A model generated the notes under the pieces. It had not been told where the DNA came from. It ran no database searches and saw only the letters and a list, made by a program, of their open reading frames with translations. A stretch of 64,000 nt of DNA from Pseudomonadota bacterium (GTDB lineage Bacteria; Pseudomonadota; Gammaproteobacteria; Acidiferrobacterales; Acidiferrobacteraceae): assembly GCA_021819245.1 (NCBI GenBank), contig JAKARI010000009.1, forward strand, positions 17,973 through 81,972. Direction: 5' to 3'. Numbering within the stretch: position 1 is the first letter of the stretch; every line of letters starts with the position of its first letter. Position numbers and translations under genes: made by a program. This document shows, in pieces, positions 36,878 to 46,037 of the stretch.

Positions 36878-38173
36878 TCAGCCTATGTGGCCAGTAAGCA
36901 TGTACAGGATAAGGCCCACGACCCCGCCCACCAGGGTGCCGTTGATGCGGATAAATTGGAGGTCGCGCCCGATATTCAGTTCGATCTGGTCGACCAGGAA
37001 GGCATCATCCCAGGCCTTGGCCTGCGCCGCTATGAAAAGTCCCACCGCGCGCCGGTAGCGTGCGATGATCTGCGGTATAGAGGATGCGATCTCGGCATCT
37101 ATCCAGGCGTGCAGGGCGGGACGATCGGCCAGGGAGGCCGCCAGATCACGCAGGGCCACGGCAAGCGCGTCGGCCGCCTTGAATCGGCCGTCCCGATCTT
37201 CGAGTTGCCCTTGCAGCCATTCCTGAAGCCCGTTCCAGAGGGTGGTGAATACGGCCTCCATTCCCGGGCTTAAGACCAGATCGGCCTGCATGGTCTGAAT
37301 GCGTGCGCGAAACGTACGGTCCGTTTTGAGCCTGTCGCTGATGTCCGCCACGGCCTCGTCAAAACGCCGGCGCAGCGCATGATCGTGATCGTCATGGACG
37401 GCCTGTAAGAGCGTCTGCAGGGCGTCATAGAGCCTCTGGAGGATCGCGCGGCCGACGCGTTCGTCAAGATTGAGGGTCGATGGCACGAATTCCATGTGGC
37501 GCGCTATGGCGTAGACCAGCTCCTGACGCACGTCGTCGTGCTGCAGAAATTGATAGAGTTGCGCGAGCGCCTCATCGAGCAGCCACTGGTGGCGCCGGTT
37601 TTCGGAAAGCGCGTCCAGGATATGTCCGGCGATAAGGCCCGTATCCAGGGTCTCGAATCCGGACGTCAGCGCGCCGGCGAGAAAGTCGCGCGCCTGTTTT
37701 TGATCGATTGCCGAGAGCAGGTGGCGTGCCAGAGGGGCGACATAGGCCTGAATGCGCGCGAGATTCTCCTCGCGCAGGCACCACTTGGCGATACGCCGGC
37801 CGGGCTTAAACGCGTGAATGCCGGCGCGCACCTGGTCTGCCGAGAGGAACTGCGACTGGATGAACTCCCCAAGGCTGTCGGCAATGCGCTCTTTGTTGGC
37901 GGTGACGATGGCCGTGTGGGGCAGGGGTAGGCCCAAGGGATGACGGAACAGCGCCACGACCGCAAACCAGTCGGCGAGCGCGCCAATCATAGCCGCCCCA
38001 CTAAACGCCGCCACGAATCCAAGCCACGGATGCCCTGGCCGGAAATATTGCGCCCCGGCGTAGAGCAGGCCTGCCGCTGCCAGCAGGATCAGGGCCGCCC
38101 GGCGCGCAGCCCGCAAGCGCGCACGCTTGAGCGCGTCGCGTGATCGTCTTGAGGGGGGTCCTGTGACCATCAT
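36878..38173 (-). CDS. DUF445-family (YjiN-like) membrane protein
   Basis: 431 residues. Two N-terminal helices (about 25-70) with FSGAAMIGALADWFAVVALFRHPLGLPLPHTAIV, the hallmark of DUF445, a long alpha-helical soluble region, and a C-terminal helix (GGVVGLILYMLTG). The function is unknown. ATG codons at 38173 and 38170 are both possible. It lies 271 bases downstream of the protease start and reads in the same direction, with no sign of a shared operon. Confidence 0.9.
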   Translation of the reverse strand: MMVTGPPSRRSRDALKRARLRAARRAALILLAAAGLLYAGAQYFRPGHPWLGFVAAFSGAAMIGALADWFAVVALFRHPLGLPLPHTAIVTANKERIADSLGEFIQSQFLSADQVRAGIHAFKPGRRIAKWCLREENLARIQAYVAPLARHLLSAIDQKQARDFLAGALTSGFETLDTGLIAGHILDALSENRRHQWLLDEALAQLYQFLQHDDVRQELVYAIARHMEFVPSTLNLDERVGRAILQRLYDALQTLLQAVHDDHDHALRRRFDEAVADISDRLKTDRTFRARIQTMQADLVLSPGMEAVFTTLWNGLQEWLQGQLEDRDGRFKAADALAVALRDLAASLADRPALHAWIDAEIASSIPQIIARYRRAVGLFIAAQAKAWDDAFLVDQIELNIGRDLQFIRINGTLVGGVVGLILYMLTGHIG

Positions 38174-38231
38174 GAATACGAGTAAGGATAGCGGGGTTGG
38201 GGCGGTTTGTCGCCGGCCCCCGGGGATTGGG

Positions 38232-41015
38232 TTAGGAGAGTGCCGCGGCTGTGCGCGCCGCCGGGACGAAGATGCCCTGCTCGGGACTCAAGCATTGGCT
38301 CTGCAGCCATGCGCCAAGCCACTCGGGCACGGCCGCAGCGGGCATTGGGCGGGCAATCGCGTAGCCTTGCGCGAGGTCGCAGTTGTGGGCCTTTAGCCAT
38401 TGCCATTGGGCCGCGGTCTCCACGCCCTCGGCCAGCACCGGACGGCCCAGTTCATGGGCCATATGGATAACACCCTCGACGATGGTGCGGTGCTGGGGGT
38501 CGTCGGGCAGCGGGGCGATAAAGCCGCGATCGATCTTGATAAGCGCGGTGGGCAGATCAGTCAGATAGCTAAGCGAGGCCTGTCCCGTGCCAAAATCGTC
38601 GATCGCAAACTGCAATCCCCGCTCGCGCCACGCGTCCAGGGTTCGGCGGGCGTGCGCCGGATCGGCAAACGCGGCGCGTTCGGTGATCTCGAGGGCGATA
38701 TGGTGGGTCGCGGTCCCGCAGGTGCGCAGCACCTCGCACACGCGATGATGGATCTCGGGATCCTGGAACTGGCTGGGCGACAGGTTGACTGCGATCTTCA
38801 GCGTAAGCCCCTCATCCATCCAGCGTTTTTGTTGTCGGCACGCCTCCTGAAGGACCCACTCGCCGAGCGGCACGATAAGCCCCGATTCCTCGGCGATCGG
38901 AACGAACACATCCGGGGACTGCGGCTGTTCCTCGGGATCGCGCCAGCGCAGCAAGGCCTCAACCCCTGCGACGCGTCCGCTGGCAAGTTCGATCTGCGGC
39001 TGGTAATGGAGCACGAATTGGTCTTCCGCGAGCGCCTTGCGCAGACGCTTCTGGAGCGATTGGCGGTCGCGTGTGGCTCGATCGAGTGAGGGCTCATACA
39101 GCGACCAGCGGTCGCGACCTTGGCGCTTGGCCGTATACATGGCGAGATCGGCGTGGCGTAAAAGCGTGTGGGGCTCGCTGTCGTCAAATGGATAGATCGT
39201 AAGGCCGATGCTCGCCTGGGTCGAGACCTGGTCTGTGCCGATACGGACCGGGGCGCGCATCGCGGTAAGGAGCCGCACCATCACGTTTTCGATATCGGAC
39301 ACACACGCTGCATCCCGCAGGATGACGGCGAACTCGTCGCCACTTAATCGTGCTATGACATCGCCAGTGCGCGCGGCCTGACGCAGGCGCGCGGTGACCT
39401 CCAGAAGCAACCGGTCGCCCGCGGCATGGCCGAGCGCATCGTTGATGTCCTTGAAGCGGTCGAGGTCGAGGAACAGCACAGCCTGCAGGGCGTCAAGATG
39501 GGTCGCCCCCTCGATGATCTCGGTTAGTAGGCGCAGGAAAAACGCGCGATTGGGGAGCCCTGTGAGTTCATCATAATGGGCAAGCGCCCGCAACCTTGTC
39601 TGGGCGGCATCGAGCTCGCATACCGACCCGATATCCCAGGACACGCGCGCCAGCCACTCCTTGGCGTTGTCCGATAGCGCCTCCGGAACGAGGGGACGAT
39701 AGGCGATGACGCCATAATGGCGGCCATTGTGGGTAAGCGGGTAGACGATACGGTGTGGGGGATCCGCGGGCGCAAGCGCAAGGGCGAGGGCATTGGCGGA
39801 ATCGAGTTGCAGGCGCCCCCCTTGGGCCACGCTAAGCGGCGCCCCCCTCTTGTTGACGCGCGCCATCGCAATCCAGAGGAGATCCAGGTGGTCGGCAATG
39901 CTGTCTAGGATTGCGCTCAAGGCCTTTTCTGGATTTGCGCCGCGCAGCGCGGCATCGGTCAGGCGGTCGCGCAGCTGGCGGGCCAGGATCTCCCGCTTGC
40001 GCGCCGTGATATCGCGGCCGATCAGCAGGGAGCCGCCGCCGACCGCGCCGGGCAGGGAGCAGCGCACGAGGTCCAGGACGCGTGGCGTGGTATCCATACC
40101 GCGCAGCAGGATCTCATCGCGCGGGCTGCCGTGAGGGCTTTGCATGAAATCCTTCAGGCTTTCGCGGGTCGCGGAATCGGCAAATCGGGCCAGGAGACGC
40201 TCGGGCGGGACATGGATCAGGTGTTCGCGGTCGATTCTAAACGCCTCCAGGGTGGCCTGGTTGGCGAGCTGCCAGCGACCCTCGGCGTCAAGCAGACCGA
40301 TCAGGTCGGGCGAGGCCTCGAGCAGGGTGTGGACGGCGGCCTCGCGGCGACGGGAGCGCCGCAAGAGGCCTTGCAGGCGGTAATCCCGCAGAATGCGTTC
40401 CCGCACCGCGGCCCCATTGAGGTGCGCAATCTTGGTGGCGATTCCCTGGAGTACCAGTATGGCCACGGCCATGGCGATGCCGAGGAGGTTGTCATGGCCG
40501 GCGTACTCGCGCCACGCCAGGGCCAGCACCGGGGGGATGGCGAAGGCCTCGTAGGCGCCCGGCAGGACCCCCAGAAACGGGATCGGGCCGGTGGCAAGCC
40601 CGGTCACGACGGCCACCAGAAAGGGAGGATTGATCCCCCCGTGGGGGTAGGGGACCGCGAGGATCAAGAGGGCCCATAAAAGCCCATCGATCAGGAGGTG
40701 GGCCACCAGGCGGGTATGGCGGGCCCGGGCATCGAGCCCCTGGTTGGGGCGCGTAAGCATGACCGGATAAAACCGCAGCACGCCGTTTACCATAAGACCC
40801 GTCAACCACAGGGTCTTTTCGAGGGTCCCTACGGGGCGCGCAAACAACAGCAGACAGGCCGTGGCCACCGCGAGATTGGCCAGCACCTGCCAGCCATAAC
40901 GGCGACTGAAAAGCCGCAGCTGTTCGGCACGCAGCACCACGCGTAAGGCGGGTTCGCGATCCGCCCCCCTAGGGGACACCCAGTGCCCACCCTCCGGCGG
41001 GTGCCCTTGGTTCAT
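38232..41015 (-). CDS. Membrane PAS-GAF-GGDEF-EAL c-di-GMP protein
   Basis: 927 residues from ATG 41015; the frame is open further upstream into antisense sequence of the next gene and that part is not believed. About six N-terminal helices (45-195), PAS (about 230-340), a GAF-like region (about 350-465), GGDEF (about 475-640) and EAL (about 650-900). The cyclase motif is SGDEF (558-562), a variant found in active enzymes, with an RxxD inhibitory site five residues ahead; EAL (VEALLRW) and DDFGTG are intact. There is no Shine-Dalgarno before the start, and TATAAT lies 17-22 bases upstream, so the mRNA leader may be very short. Confidence 0.92.
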   Translation of the reverse strand: MNQGHPPEGGHWVSPRGADREPALRVVLRAEQLRLFSRRYGWQVLANLAVATACLLLFARPVGTLEKTLWLTGLMVNGVLRFYPVMLTRPNQGLDARARHTRLVAHLLIDGLLWALLILAVPYPHGGINPPFLVAVVTGLATGPIPFLGVLPGAYEAFAIPPVLALAWREYAGHDNLLGIAMAVAILVLQGIATKIAHLNGAAVRERILRDYRLQGLLRRSRRREAAVHTLLEASPDLIGLLDAEGRWQLANQATLEAFRIDREHLIHVPPERLLARFADSATRESLKDFMQSPHGSPRDEILLRGMDTTPRVLDLVRCSLPGAVGGGSLLIGRDITARKREILARQLRDRLTDAALRGANPEKALSAILDSIADHLDLLWIAMARVNKRGAPLSVAQGGRLQLDSANALALALAPADPPHRIVYPLTHNGRHYGVIAYRPLVPEALSDNAKEWLARVSWDIGSVCELDAAQTRLRALAHYDELTGLPNRAFFLRLLTEIIEGATHLDALQAVLFLDLDRFKDINDALGHAAGDRLLLEVTARLRQAARTGDVIARLSGDEFAVILRDAACVSDIENVMVRLLTAMRAPVRIGTDQVSTQASIGLTIYPFDDSEPHTLLRHADLAMYTAKRQGRDRWSLYEPSLDRATRDRQSLQKRLRKALAEDQFVLHYQPQIELASGRVAGVEALLRWRDPEEQPQSPDVFVPIAEESGLIVPLGEWVLQEACRQQKRWMDEGLTLKIAVNLSPSQFQDPEIHHRVCEVLRTCGTATHHIALEITERAAFADPAHARRTLDAWRERGLQFAIDDFGTGQASLSYLTDLPTALIKIDRGFIAPLPDDPQHRTIVEGVIHMAHELGRPVLAEGVETAAQWQWLKAHNCDLAQGYAIARPMPAAAVPEWLGAWLQSQCLSPEQGIFVPAARTAAALS

Positions 41016-41031
41016 GGCTCGGTTCGTTTTA

Positions 41032-41037
41032 ATTATA
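41032..41037 (-). promoter_or_regulatory. TATAAT -10 box before the second GGDEF-EAL gene
   Basis: A perfect TATAAT on the minus strand 17 bases from the ATG. No good -35 match at 16-18 bases. It would give a leader of about ten bases, consistent with the missing ribosome site. Confidence 0.4.
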
Positions 41038-41214
41038 GTCCCTGCCTTATCGGGTCGCCTGGACCCTTGAGCCCGAGCAAACGGGGGGCGGCGTTCCGTG
41101 GCCCGATTGTGGCGTATTTTGGCATTTCTGGGAAGGCGAGCACTGACATGGCAGGCCCGGCGGCGGGGCGGACTCTCGGGTCGGGGATGGGTGCCCAGCC
41201 AAGGTGATCTGCGA

Positions 41215-41874
41215 TCAGTGCCGATGGTGTCGCGCGAGCGCCGGGATGTGCGGCGCGTGCAGGAGATGGCCAGCACTCACCAGGGCCACGATTCCGAGGA
41301 TGATGATGAAGATTGCAGAGAGGCGGTTTATGAGGATGAGGGTACGCGATTCCAGTTGCGTGTGCAGACGCGCGGTGACAAGACTCAAGGCGATCCACCA
41401 CAGAAGACAGCCCGTAAATATCCCGGCGACCAGAGACAATAGGCGTGGCAGGCTTGAGTGATCGAGCTGTAGGGTGGTGAAGACCACGATAAAAAACAAG
41501 ATGGTGAGGGGGTTTGCGAGCGTTAGCAGGTACGATGATACAAAGGTCCAGACGACCCCAGGTCCTCCATAGCGGTGTGCCGGGGTCCGCCGCCGCGGCT
41601 GAAAGAAGAATGCGCGCGCGCCAAACCAGAGGCAGAGAATGCCGGCGCCGAGGTGAATCCAAAAGCGCGCGCTGGCGAGGAAGTTCGCCACCACGCTCAA
41701 GCTTAAGCCCGCAAGCCCGGCATAGAATGCGTCGGCGGCAGCCGCCCCCGCACCGCTCAATATCCCCGCGAGGCGTCCGTGCGCCAAGGTCCTTTGGATG
41801 GCCAGCAGACCGACCGGTCCGATGGGCGCGGACGTGATGATGCCGACGATGAGCCCTAAAAAAAACGGTTCCAC
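41215..41874 (-). CDS. LysE-family amino-acid exporter
   Basis: 219 residues with six hydrophobic helices. The N-terminal FFLGLIVGIITSAPIGPVGLLAIQRTLAHGR carries the family's conserved APIGP region, and LTLANPLTILFF matches the second conserved block. The family exports amino acids or homoserine-like compounds. It is divergent from a LysR-type regulator 371 bases away, a common exporter-regulator arrangement, but the long gap makes direct control uncertain. Confidence 0.9.
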   Translation of the reverse strand: MEPFFLGLIVGIITSAPIGPVGLLAIQRTLAHGRLAGILSGAGAAAADAFYAGLAGLSLSVVANFLASARFWIHLGAGILCLWFGARAFFFQPRRRTPAHRYGGPGVVWTFVSSYLLTLANPLTILFFIVVFTTLQLDHSSLPRLLSLVAGIFTGCLLWWIALSLVTARLHTQLESRTLILINRLSAIFIIILGIVALVSAGHLLHAPHIPALARHHRH

Positions 41875-42245
41875 GCTGCTCCTCGGCCAAACCGCCCGCT
41901 CGTGCGCGGCCCTGCCGTGCGGATCGCTGTTCGTTATCGTATATGGGCCACGGCCCCCCTGGGCAGGCCTGGCGGTCTGCCGGGGCGCTATCGTAAAACG
42001 GCAGGCCGCGAAAGGCCAGACGGACGACTGGGCCCCTGCGGTTTAGGCCCGCACGTCCAGGGGTGTCCTGAGGTAAGCGGCCCCCGCCCGAAAACCGCGG
42101 AAAACGAGGAATGCGCGATGGCGAAGCGGCGTTTCTGGAGAGTTTGGGCGGGATTGAGGCGGGTGGGATTGTCAAGATAGCGGGATGCCAAGCTGCGGTG
42201 TACAGTCCCCATGCGGCCCCTATGGCCGATTATGAGTAATGTGTC
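41875..42245. other. Divergent region between lysE-like and lysR-like genes
   Basis: An inverted repeat ATTA-N4-TAAT (42229-42240) lies five bases before the LysR start and may be an autoregulatory site. No gene seen. Confidence 0.35.
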
Positions 42246-43166
42246 ATGGCAAGGCCCGACCCTCAATTGCTTATGACCTGGACGGTCGTTGCGCGCATGG
42301 GGAGCATCAATGCCGCCGCCGAGAGTCTCGGTCTTACGCAGCCTGCGGTCTCGAATCAGCTACGGCGTCTTCAAGAGTGGCTAGGTGAACCGCTCTATCG
42401 TCGCCACGGGCGCGGCGTGACGCCGACGGCCTTGGGAAAGCGGTTGCTGCGCATTGCATCCCAGATCGAGGGGGCGCTCGCCGATGCCGAGACCCTGCGA
42501 ACCGATGTTCAGGGTCTTATGCAGGGGAGCCTGCTGCTGGTCGCGAGCCAGACCAATGCCGAGATTCTGCTTTTGCGGGCGATGGCGATCTTTCAGAAGC
42601 GCTATCCGATGATTACAGTCCGATTACAGTCCGGAAACTCCGAGGAGGCACGCCGGCGTATTGACGTCGCGGATCTCGCGTTTGTCGAGGATGCGGTGGT
42701 CCCCGAATCGGTCCCCGGCATCACAGGCAAGACCCTGATCGAGACCGATATCCATATCCTCTTGAACGCTGACCACCCCTTGGCGCAAAGGCCAGCAGAC
42801 GAACCCGTGGCGATTGGCGAGCTTGACGGGGTATCGGTGGTATGGCGAGAGCCGGGCTCCGGCACCCGGGAGCGTGTCGAAGTCGCGTTTCGGCAGGTGG
42901 GGCTCGAACCCGAGATCCGCTACGAGTTCAGCGCCGGTGCCGCGGTGCGGGAGGCGGTTCGCTGCGGGCTGGGCGTGGGCTTCGTATCCGCCTTGTCCGC
43001 CATGCCTGCGGATCTGTGCACCCGGCCGGTTACACCACGCATCGTACAGGCCCTCTCGGTCATTTATCAGGGCCCGCTGAGCCGCCCCGGCGAGGCGTTT
43101 CTCATGGTTCTCGAGGATATGATACGGGCCGGGGCCTATACCGGCAGGCGCCGCGAGGACCCTTGA
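42246..43166 (+). CDS. LysR-type transcriptional regulator
   Basis: 306 residues. N-terminal winged helix: GSINAAAESLGLTQPAVSNQLRRLQEWLGEPLYRRHGRGVTPTALG (about 20-64). C-terminal effector domain (about 93-300) with ESDIHILLNADHPLA-like and WREPGSGTRERVE motifs, the latter typical of the CysL/CbbR-like branch that responds to sulfur or carbon metabolites. The target is not evident; the divergent LysE exporter is the obvious candidate. The ATG at 42246 follows GTGTC without a good ribosome site. Confidence 0.92.
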   Translation: MARPDPQLLMTWTVVARMGSINAAAESLGLTQPAVSNQLRRLQEWLGEPLYRRHGRGVTPTALGKRLLRIASQIEGALADAETLRTDVQGLMQGSLLLVASQTNAEILLLRAMAIFQKRYPMITVRLQSGNSEEARRRIDVADLAFVEDAVVPESVPGITGKTLIETDIHILLNADHPLAQRPADEPVAIGELDGVSVVWREPGSGTRERVEVAFRQVGLEPEIRYEFSAGAAVREAVRCGLGVGFVSALSAMPADLCTRPVTPRIVQALSVIYQGPLSRPGEAFLMVLEDMIRAGAYTGRRREDP

Positions 43167-43242
43167 ACGATCCGCGGTGGGGCGGGATTTAACGCGTGCG
43201 CAGCAAGGCGGTACAATCGGGGCCGGACAAGGGGGTGGCTCG

Positions 43243-43833
43243 ATGGTCGGTGTGATCGATGGGCGGGGATGGCTTGAGGGGGTACGCCATGAGCGCTCAC
43301 CAAATTACGATGCCCGTCCCCAGGGCATGGCCGTAGAGGTCGTGATCGTGCATGCGATCAGTCTCCCCGAAGGATGCTATGGTGGTGAGGATGTGGAGCA
43401 GCTTTTCATGAATACCCTGGATACCGGCGCGGGGCGTTATCCTGATCTTCGCGGCCTTCGGGTATCGGCGCACGTCTTTATTCGCCGCGATGGCGAGATC
43501 GTGCAATTTGTGTCGTTTAAGGATCGGGCGTGGCATGCCGGCGTATCGCGATGCGAGGGGCGCGAACGGGTCAATGATTTTTCCGTTGGTATAGAGCTCG
43601 AGGGCACTGATCACAGCCCCTTTGAAGACGCCCAGTATCGGTCCTTGCAACTGGTATCCGAGGCGCTGATGGGGCGTTATCCTGCGCTCGGCCCCGACCG
43701 ACTCTATGCGCACTCGGAGATTGCCCCGGGGCGCAAGACGGATCCCGGGCCATATTTCGATTGGAGCCGGTACCGTGGCGCGCTGCGTTTTCAGAGGTCC
43801 GCGAGGGATGTCGGAAGGGGAGGTCTACGGTGA
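43243..43833 (+). CDS. ampD: 1,6-anhydro-N-acetylmuramyl-L-alanine amidase
   Basis: 196 residues from ATG 43243. AmpD motifs: RHERSPNYDARPQG, VIVHAISLPEG (zinc His), AHVFIRRDGEIVQFV, FSVGIELEGTD and the C-terminal YAHSEIAPGRKTDPGPYFDW with the second zinc His, catalytic Lys and zinc Asp. It cleaves the peptide from anhydro-muropeptides in the cytosol during cell-wall recycling. The stop overlaps the ampE ATG, so both are translated together. Confidence 0.96.
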   Translation: MVGVIDGRGWLEGVRHERSPNYDARPQGMAVEVVIVHAISLPEGCYGGEDVEQLFMNTLDTGAGRYPDLRGLRVSAHVFIRRDGEIVQFVSFKDRAWHAGVSRCEGRERVNDFSVGIELEGTDHSPFEDAQYRSLQLVSEALMGRYPALGPDRLYAHSEIAPGRKTDPGPYFDWSRYRGALRFQRSARDVGRGGLR

Positions 43834-44759
43834 TGGCGATTACGCTGATCATCATTCTTTTTGCGATCGCGCTTGATCGCCTGTTTCCGGATCGCGGCCG
43901 CATCCCGCCGTTTGTATGGTATGAGGATTGGGCGCGCAATGTGGAGCAGCGGTTTAATGCCGGGACACGAGGACAGGGCCTGGCGGCGGTGCTGGTCGTA
44001 ATGGGGCCGGTCATACTGGCCGTGGCGCTCATCCGCTATGTCTTGAGTCATATCAGTTATTCCCTGGTCTATATCTTCGACATCCTGGTCCTTTACCTAT
44101 GCCTCGACCTGTATCGTCTCACACGCCAGGCGGTGGCAATCTCGGAGTCTTTGGATGCCGGCGATGTGCTCATGGCCGCGACCCATCTCGAGGCGATGAC
44201 GGGCAAGACCACGGGGGATGTGACCGAACCCTTCATTGCCCAGGCGACTGTCGAGGCGGTTTTGAAGTATGCCAATAACGCGGTCATGGCACCCCTTTTC
44301 TGGTTCATTCTGTTTGGCCCGGTGGCGGTGGTCCTAGAGCGGCTGGCCGCTGTGCTCGATCGCCTATGGGGTCATCGCAGCGCCCAGTTTGCGGAATTTG
44401 GATGGGCCGCAGCGCGCCTCAATGACCTATTGGGATGGGTGCCGGCGCGTATTACGGCGCTAAGCTACGGCATCATGGGTAGCTTCGAGGATGCCCTGCA
44501 CTGTTGGCGTCGGCAGGCCGGCATGTGGTCTGACATCAATAGCGGCCCACTCCTCGCCTCGGGGTTTGGTGCCATGCACATGAGCGCGTGTGAGGAGCCC
44601 GAGGACGAGGACATGCCGGGGTTGCCGACCGCGCGCGGCTATGTCGTCAATGCCGCCGATATCCGCCGTGCCGTGGCCTTGTTGTGGCGTGTCCTGCTAT
44701 TTTGGCTGGCGGTGGCCTTGCTGATGGCGGGCGCCCGCTTGTTTGGTGTATTTGGCTAA
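43833..44759 (+). CDS. ampE: AmpE-like inner-membrane protein
   Basis: 308 residues, ATG 43833 sharing a base with the ampD stop and preceded by AAGGGGAGG. The N-terminal ITLIIILFAIALDRLFPDRGRIPPF is a good AmpE match; further helices lie about 55-75, 80-95, 170-195 and 285-305. AmpE belongs to the CobD/CbiB-like superfamily and is linked to beta-lactamase induction without a proven enzyme activity. No ampR or ampC is nearby. Confidence 0.92.
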   Translation: MAITLIIILFAIALDRLFPDRGRIPPFVWYEDWARNVEQRFNAGTRGQGLAAVLVVMGPVILAVALIRYVLSHISYSLVYIFDILVLYLCLDLYRLTRQAVAISESLDAGDVLMAATHLEAMTGKTTGDVTEPFIAQATVEAVLKYANNAVMAPLFWFILFGPVAVVLERLAAVLDRLWGHRSAQFAEFGWAAARLNDLLGWVPARITALSYGIMGSFEDALHCWRRQAGMWSDINSGPLLASGFGAMHMSACEEPEDEDMPGLPTARGYVVNAADIRRAVALLWRVLLFWLAVALLMAGARLFGVFG

Positions 44760-44808
44760 AAAGAGCCCTGCAGGCCCGTCGGTCTTGGGTCATGACTGGC
44801 CGCGGCAT

Positions 44809-45501
44809 TCATGCGAACAGTGCCTGCGGTGGGGGTTCGGAGCGCAGGATCTCCCAGCCGCGCTGCTCGGCGATCGCAAGCAGCGTCGGGTCCGGGTCGA
44901 CGGCAACTGCGCGCGATACCGCCTCGAGTAGGGGCAGATCGTTGTGTGAATCGCTATAAAAAACGCTGTCAGCCCATGCCAGCCCGTGATCGGCCATCCA
45001 CGACCGCACGCGCGTGACCTTGCCTTCGCGAAAACACGGGACACCCCCGCAACGGCCGGTAAAGTGGCCGTTGCGCCGCTCGGCGACCGTGGCCACGAGA
45101 TGCGGGATGCCGAAGAGTTCGGCGATGGGCGCGGTCACAAAATCGTTGGTCGCGGTGACAAGGGCAAGCGTCACCCCCTGGGCGCGGTAGCTCTCAAGCA
45201 GCGGAGCGGCCCATGGCTTGATCATCGGCCGCACGCATTCCTCGACGAAGCGCGCGCGCCAAGCCAGCAGTTGCGATTGTGGGATCCGGCGCAAAGGCTC
45301 GAGGGCGAAGGCCAGAAATTCGCCGATGTCGAGCGTACCGGCCTTGTAGGCATCATAGAACCGGCCATTGGCATGCTCGTAGCGCGCGCGGTCGACGGCC
45401 CCGACCGTGATCAGGAACTGCCCCCAGGCGTAGTCGCTGTCACCAGCGAGCAGGGTGTTGTCCAAGTCAAACAGTGCGACCGCCAAATCCCCCCCTAACA
45501 T
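44809..45501 (-). CDS. HAD-IB (SerB-like) phosphatase
   Basis: 230 residues. Motif I is FDLDNTLLAGDSD with both catalytic Asp, motif II TLALVTATND, motif III a Lys in EGKVTRV and motif IV YSDSHNDLPLLEAV. This subfamily includes phosphoserine and histidinol-phosphate phosphatases; DNTLLAGDSDYAWG is common in proteobacterial HAD-IB enzymes of unconfirmed substrate. It converges on ampE with 49 bases between the stops and is divergent from rppH. Confidence 0.92.
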   Translation of the reverse strand: MLGGDLAVALFDLDNTLLAGDSDYAWGQFLITVGAVDRARYEHANGRFYDAYKAGTLDIGEFLAFALEPLRRIPQSQLLAWRARFVEECVRPMIKPWAAPLLESYRAQGVTLALVTATNDFVTAPIAELFGIPHLVATVAERRNGHFTGRCGGVPCFREGKVTRVRSWMADHGLAWADSVFYSDSHNDLPLLEAVSRAVAVDPDPTLLAIAEQRGWEILRSEPPPQALFA

Positions 45502-45563
45502 TGCCGAAGCCGGCGGATTCTGTGAGAATGACGCTATTCTAACTAGCTAACACCTTGTTGTAT

Positions 45564-46037
45564 ATGATAGATCACGACGGATATCGCCCCAACGTCGGTA
45601 TTGTTCTTGCCAATGCCGAGGATCAGGTGTTCTGGGCGCGCCGCTGCCGCTGCGATGGCTGGCAATTTCCTCAGGGTGGTATCCAGCGCGAGGAGACCGC
45701 CGAGGATGCCTTGTTTCGCGAGCTTTACGAGGAGGTCGGGCTTGAGAGCCGGCAGGTCCAGATCTGCGGGCGCACTCAGGGGTGGCTGCGCTACGATCTG
45801 CCGCGCGCCTACCAACGGTCCGGCGGGCGGCACCGGTTTCGCGGGCAAAAGCAGGTCTGGTTTCTCTTGCGGTTGACCGGCTGCGACGCCGATGTGAGGC
45901 TCGACGCATCGGCATCCCCGGAGTTTGATGCCTGGCGGTGGGTGGATTACTGGAGCCCCATTGACGCGATTGTGGACTTCAAGCGCAAGGTCTACGAGAT
46001 GGCGCTGACCGAGCTTGCGCCATTGCTCAGGCGCTGA
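45564..46037 (+). CDS. rppH: RNA pyrophosphohydrolase
   Basis: 157 residues from ATG 45564 (MIDHDGYRPNVGIVLAN), the usual RppH start; an in-frame TTG nine bases upstream is unlikely. The Nudix box runs from GGIQREETAEDALFRELYEE to VGL with all Gly/Glu/Arg residues in place. It removes pyrophosphate from mRNA 5' ends and starts RNase E decay. The stop overlaps the next start (TGATG). Confidence 0.95.
   Translation: MIDHDGYRPNVGIVLANAEDQVFWARRCRCDGWQFPQGGIQREETAEDALFRELYEEVGLESRQVQICGRTQGWLRYDLPRAYQRSGGRHRFRGQKQVWFLLRLTGCDADVRLDASASPEFDAWRWVDYWSPIDAIVDFKRKVYEMALTELAPLLRR

Noticed and set aside
41016..41276. N-terminal extension of the second GGDEF-EAL protein
   Set aside because: The extra 87 residues are antisense to the LysE 3' end region and look non-coding; a -10 box and ATG 41015 give a better start.
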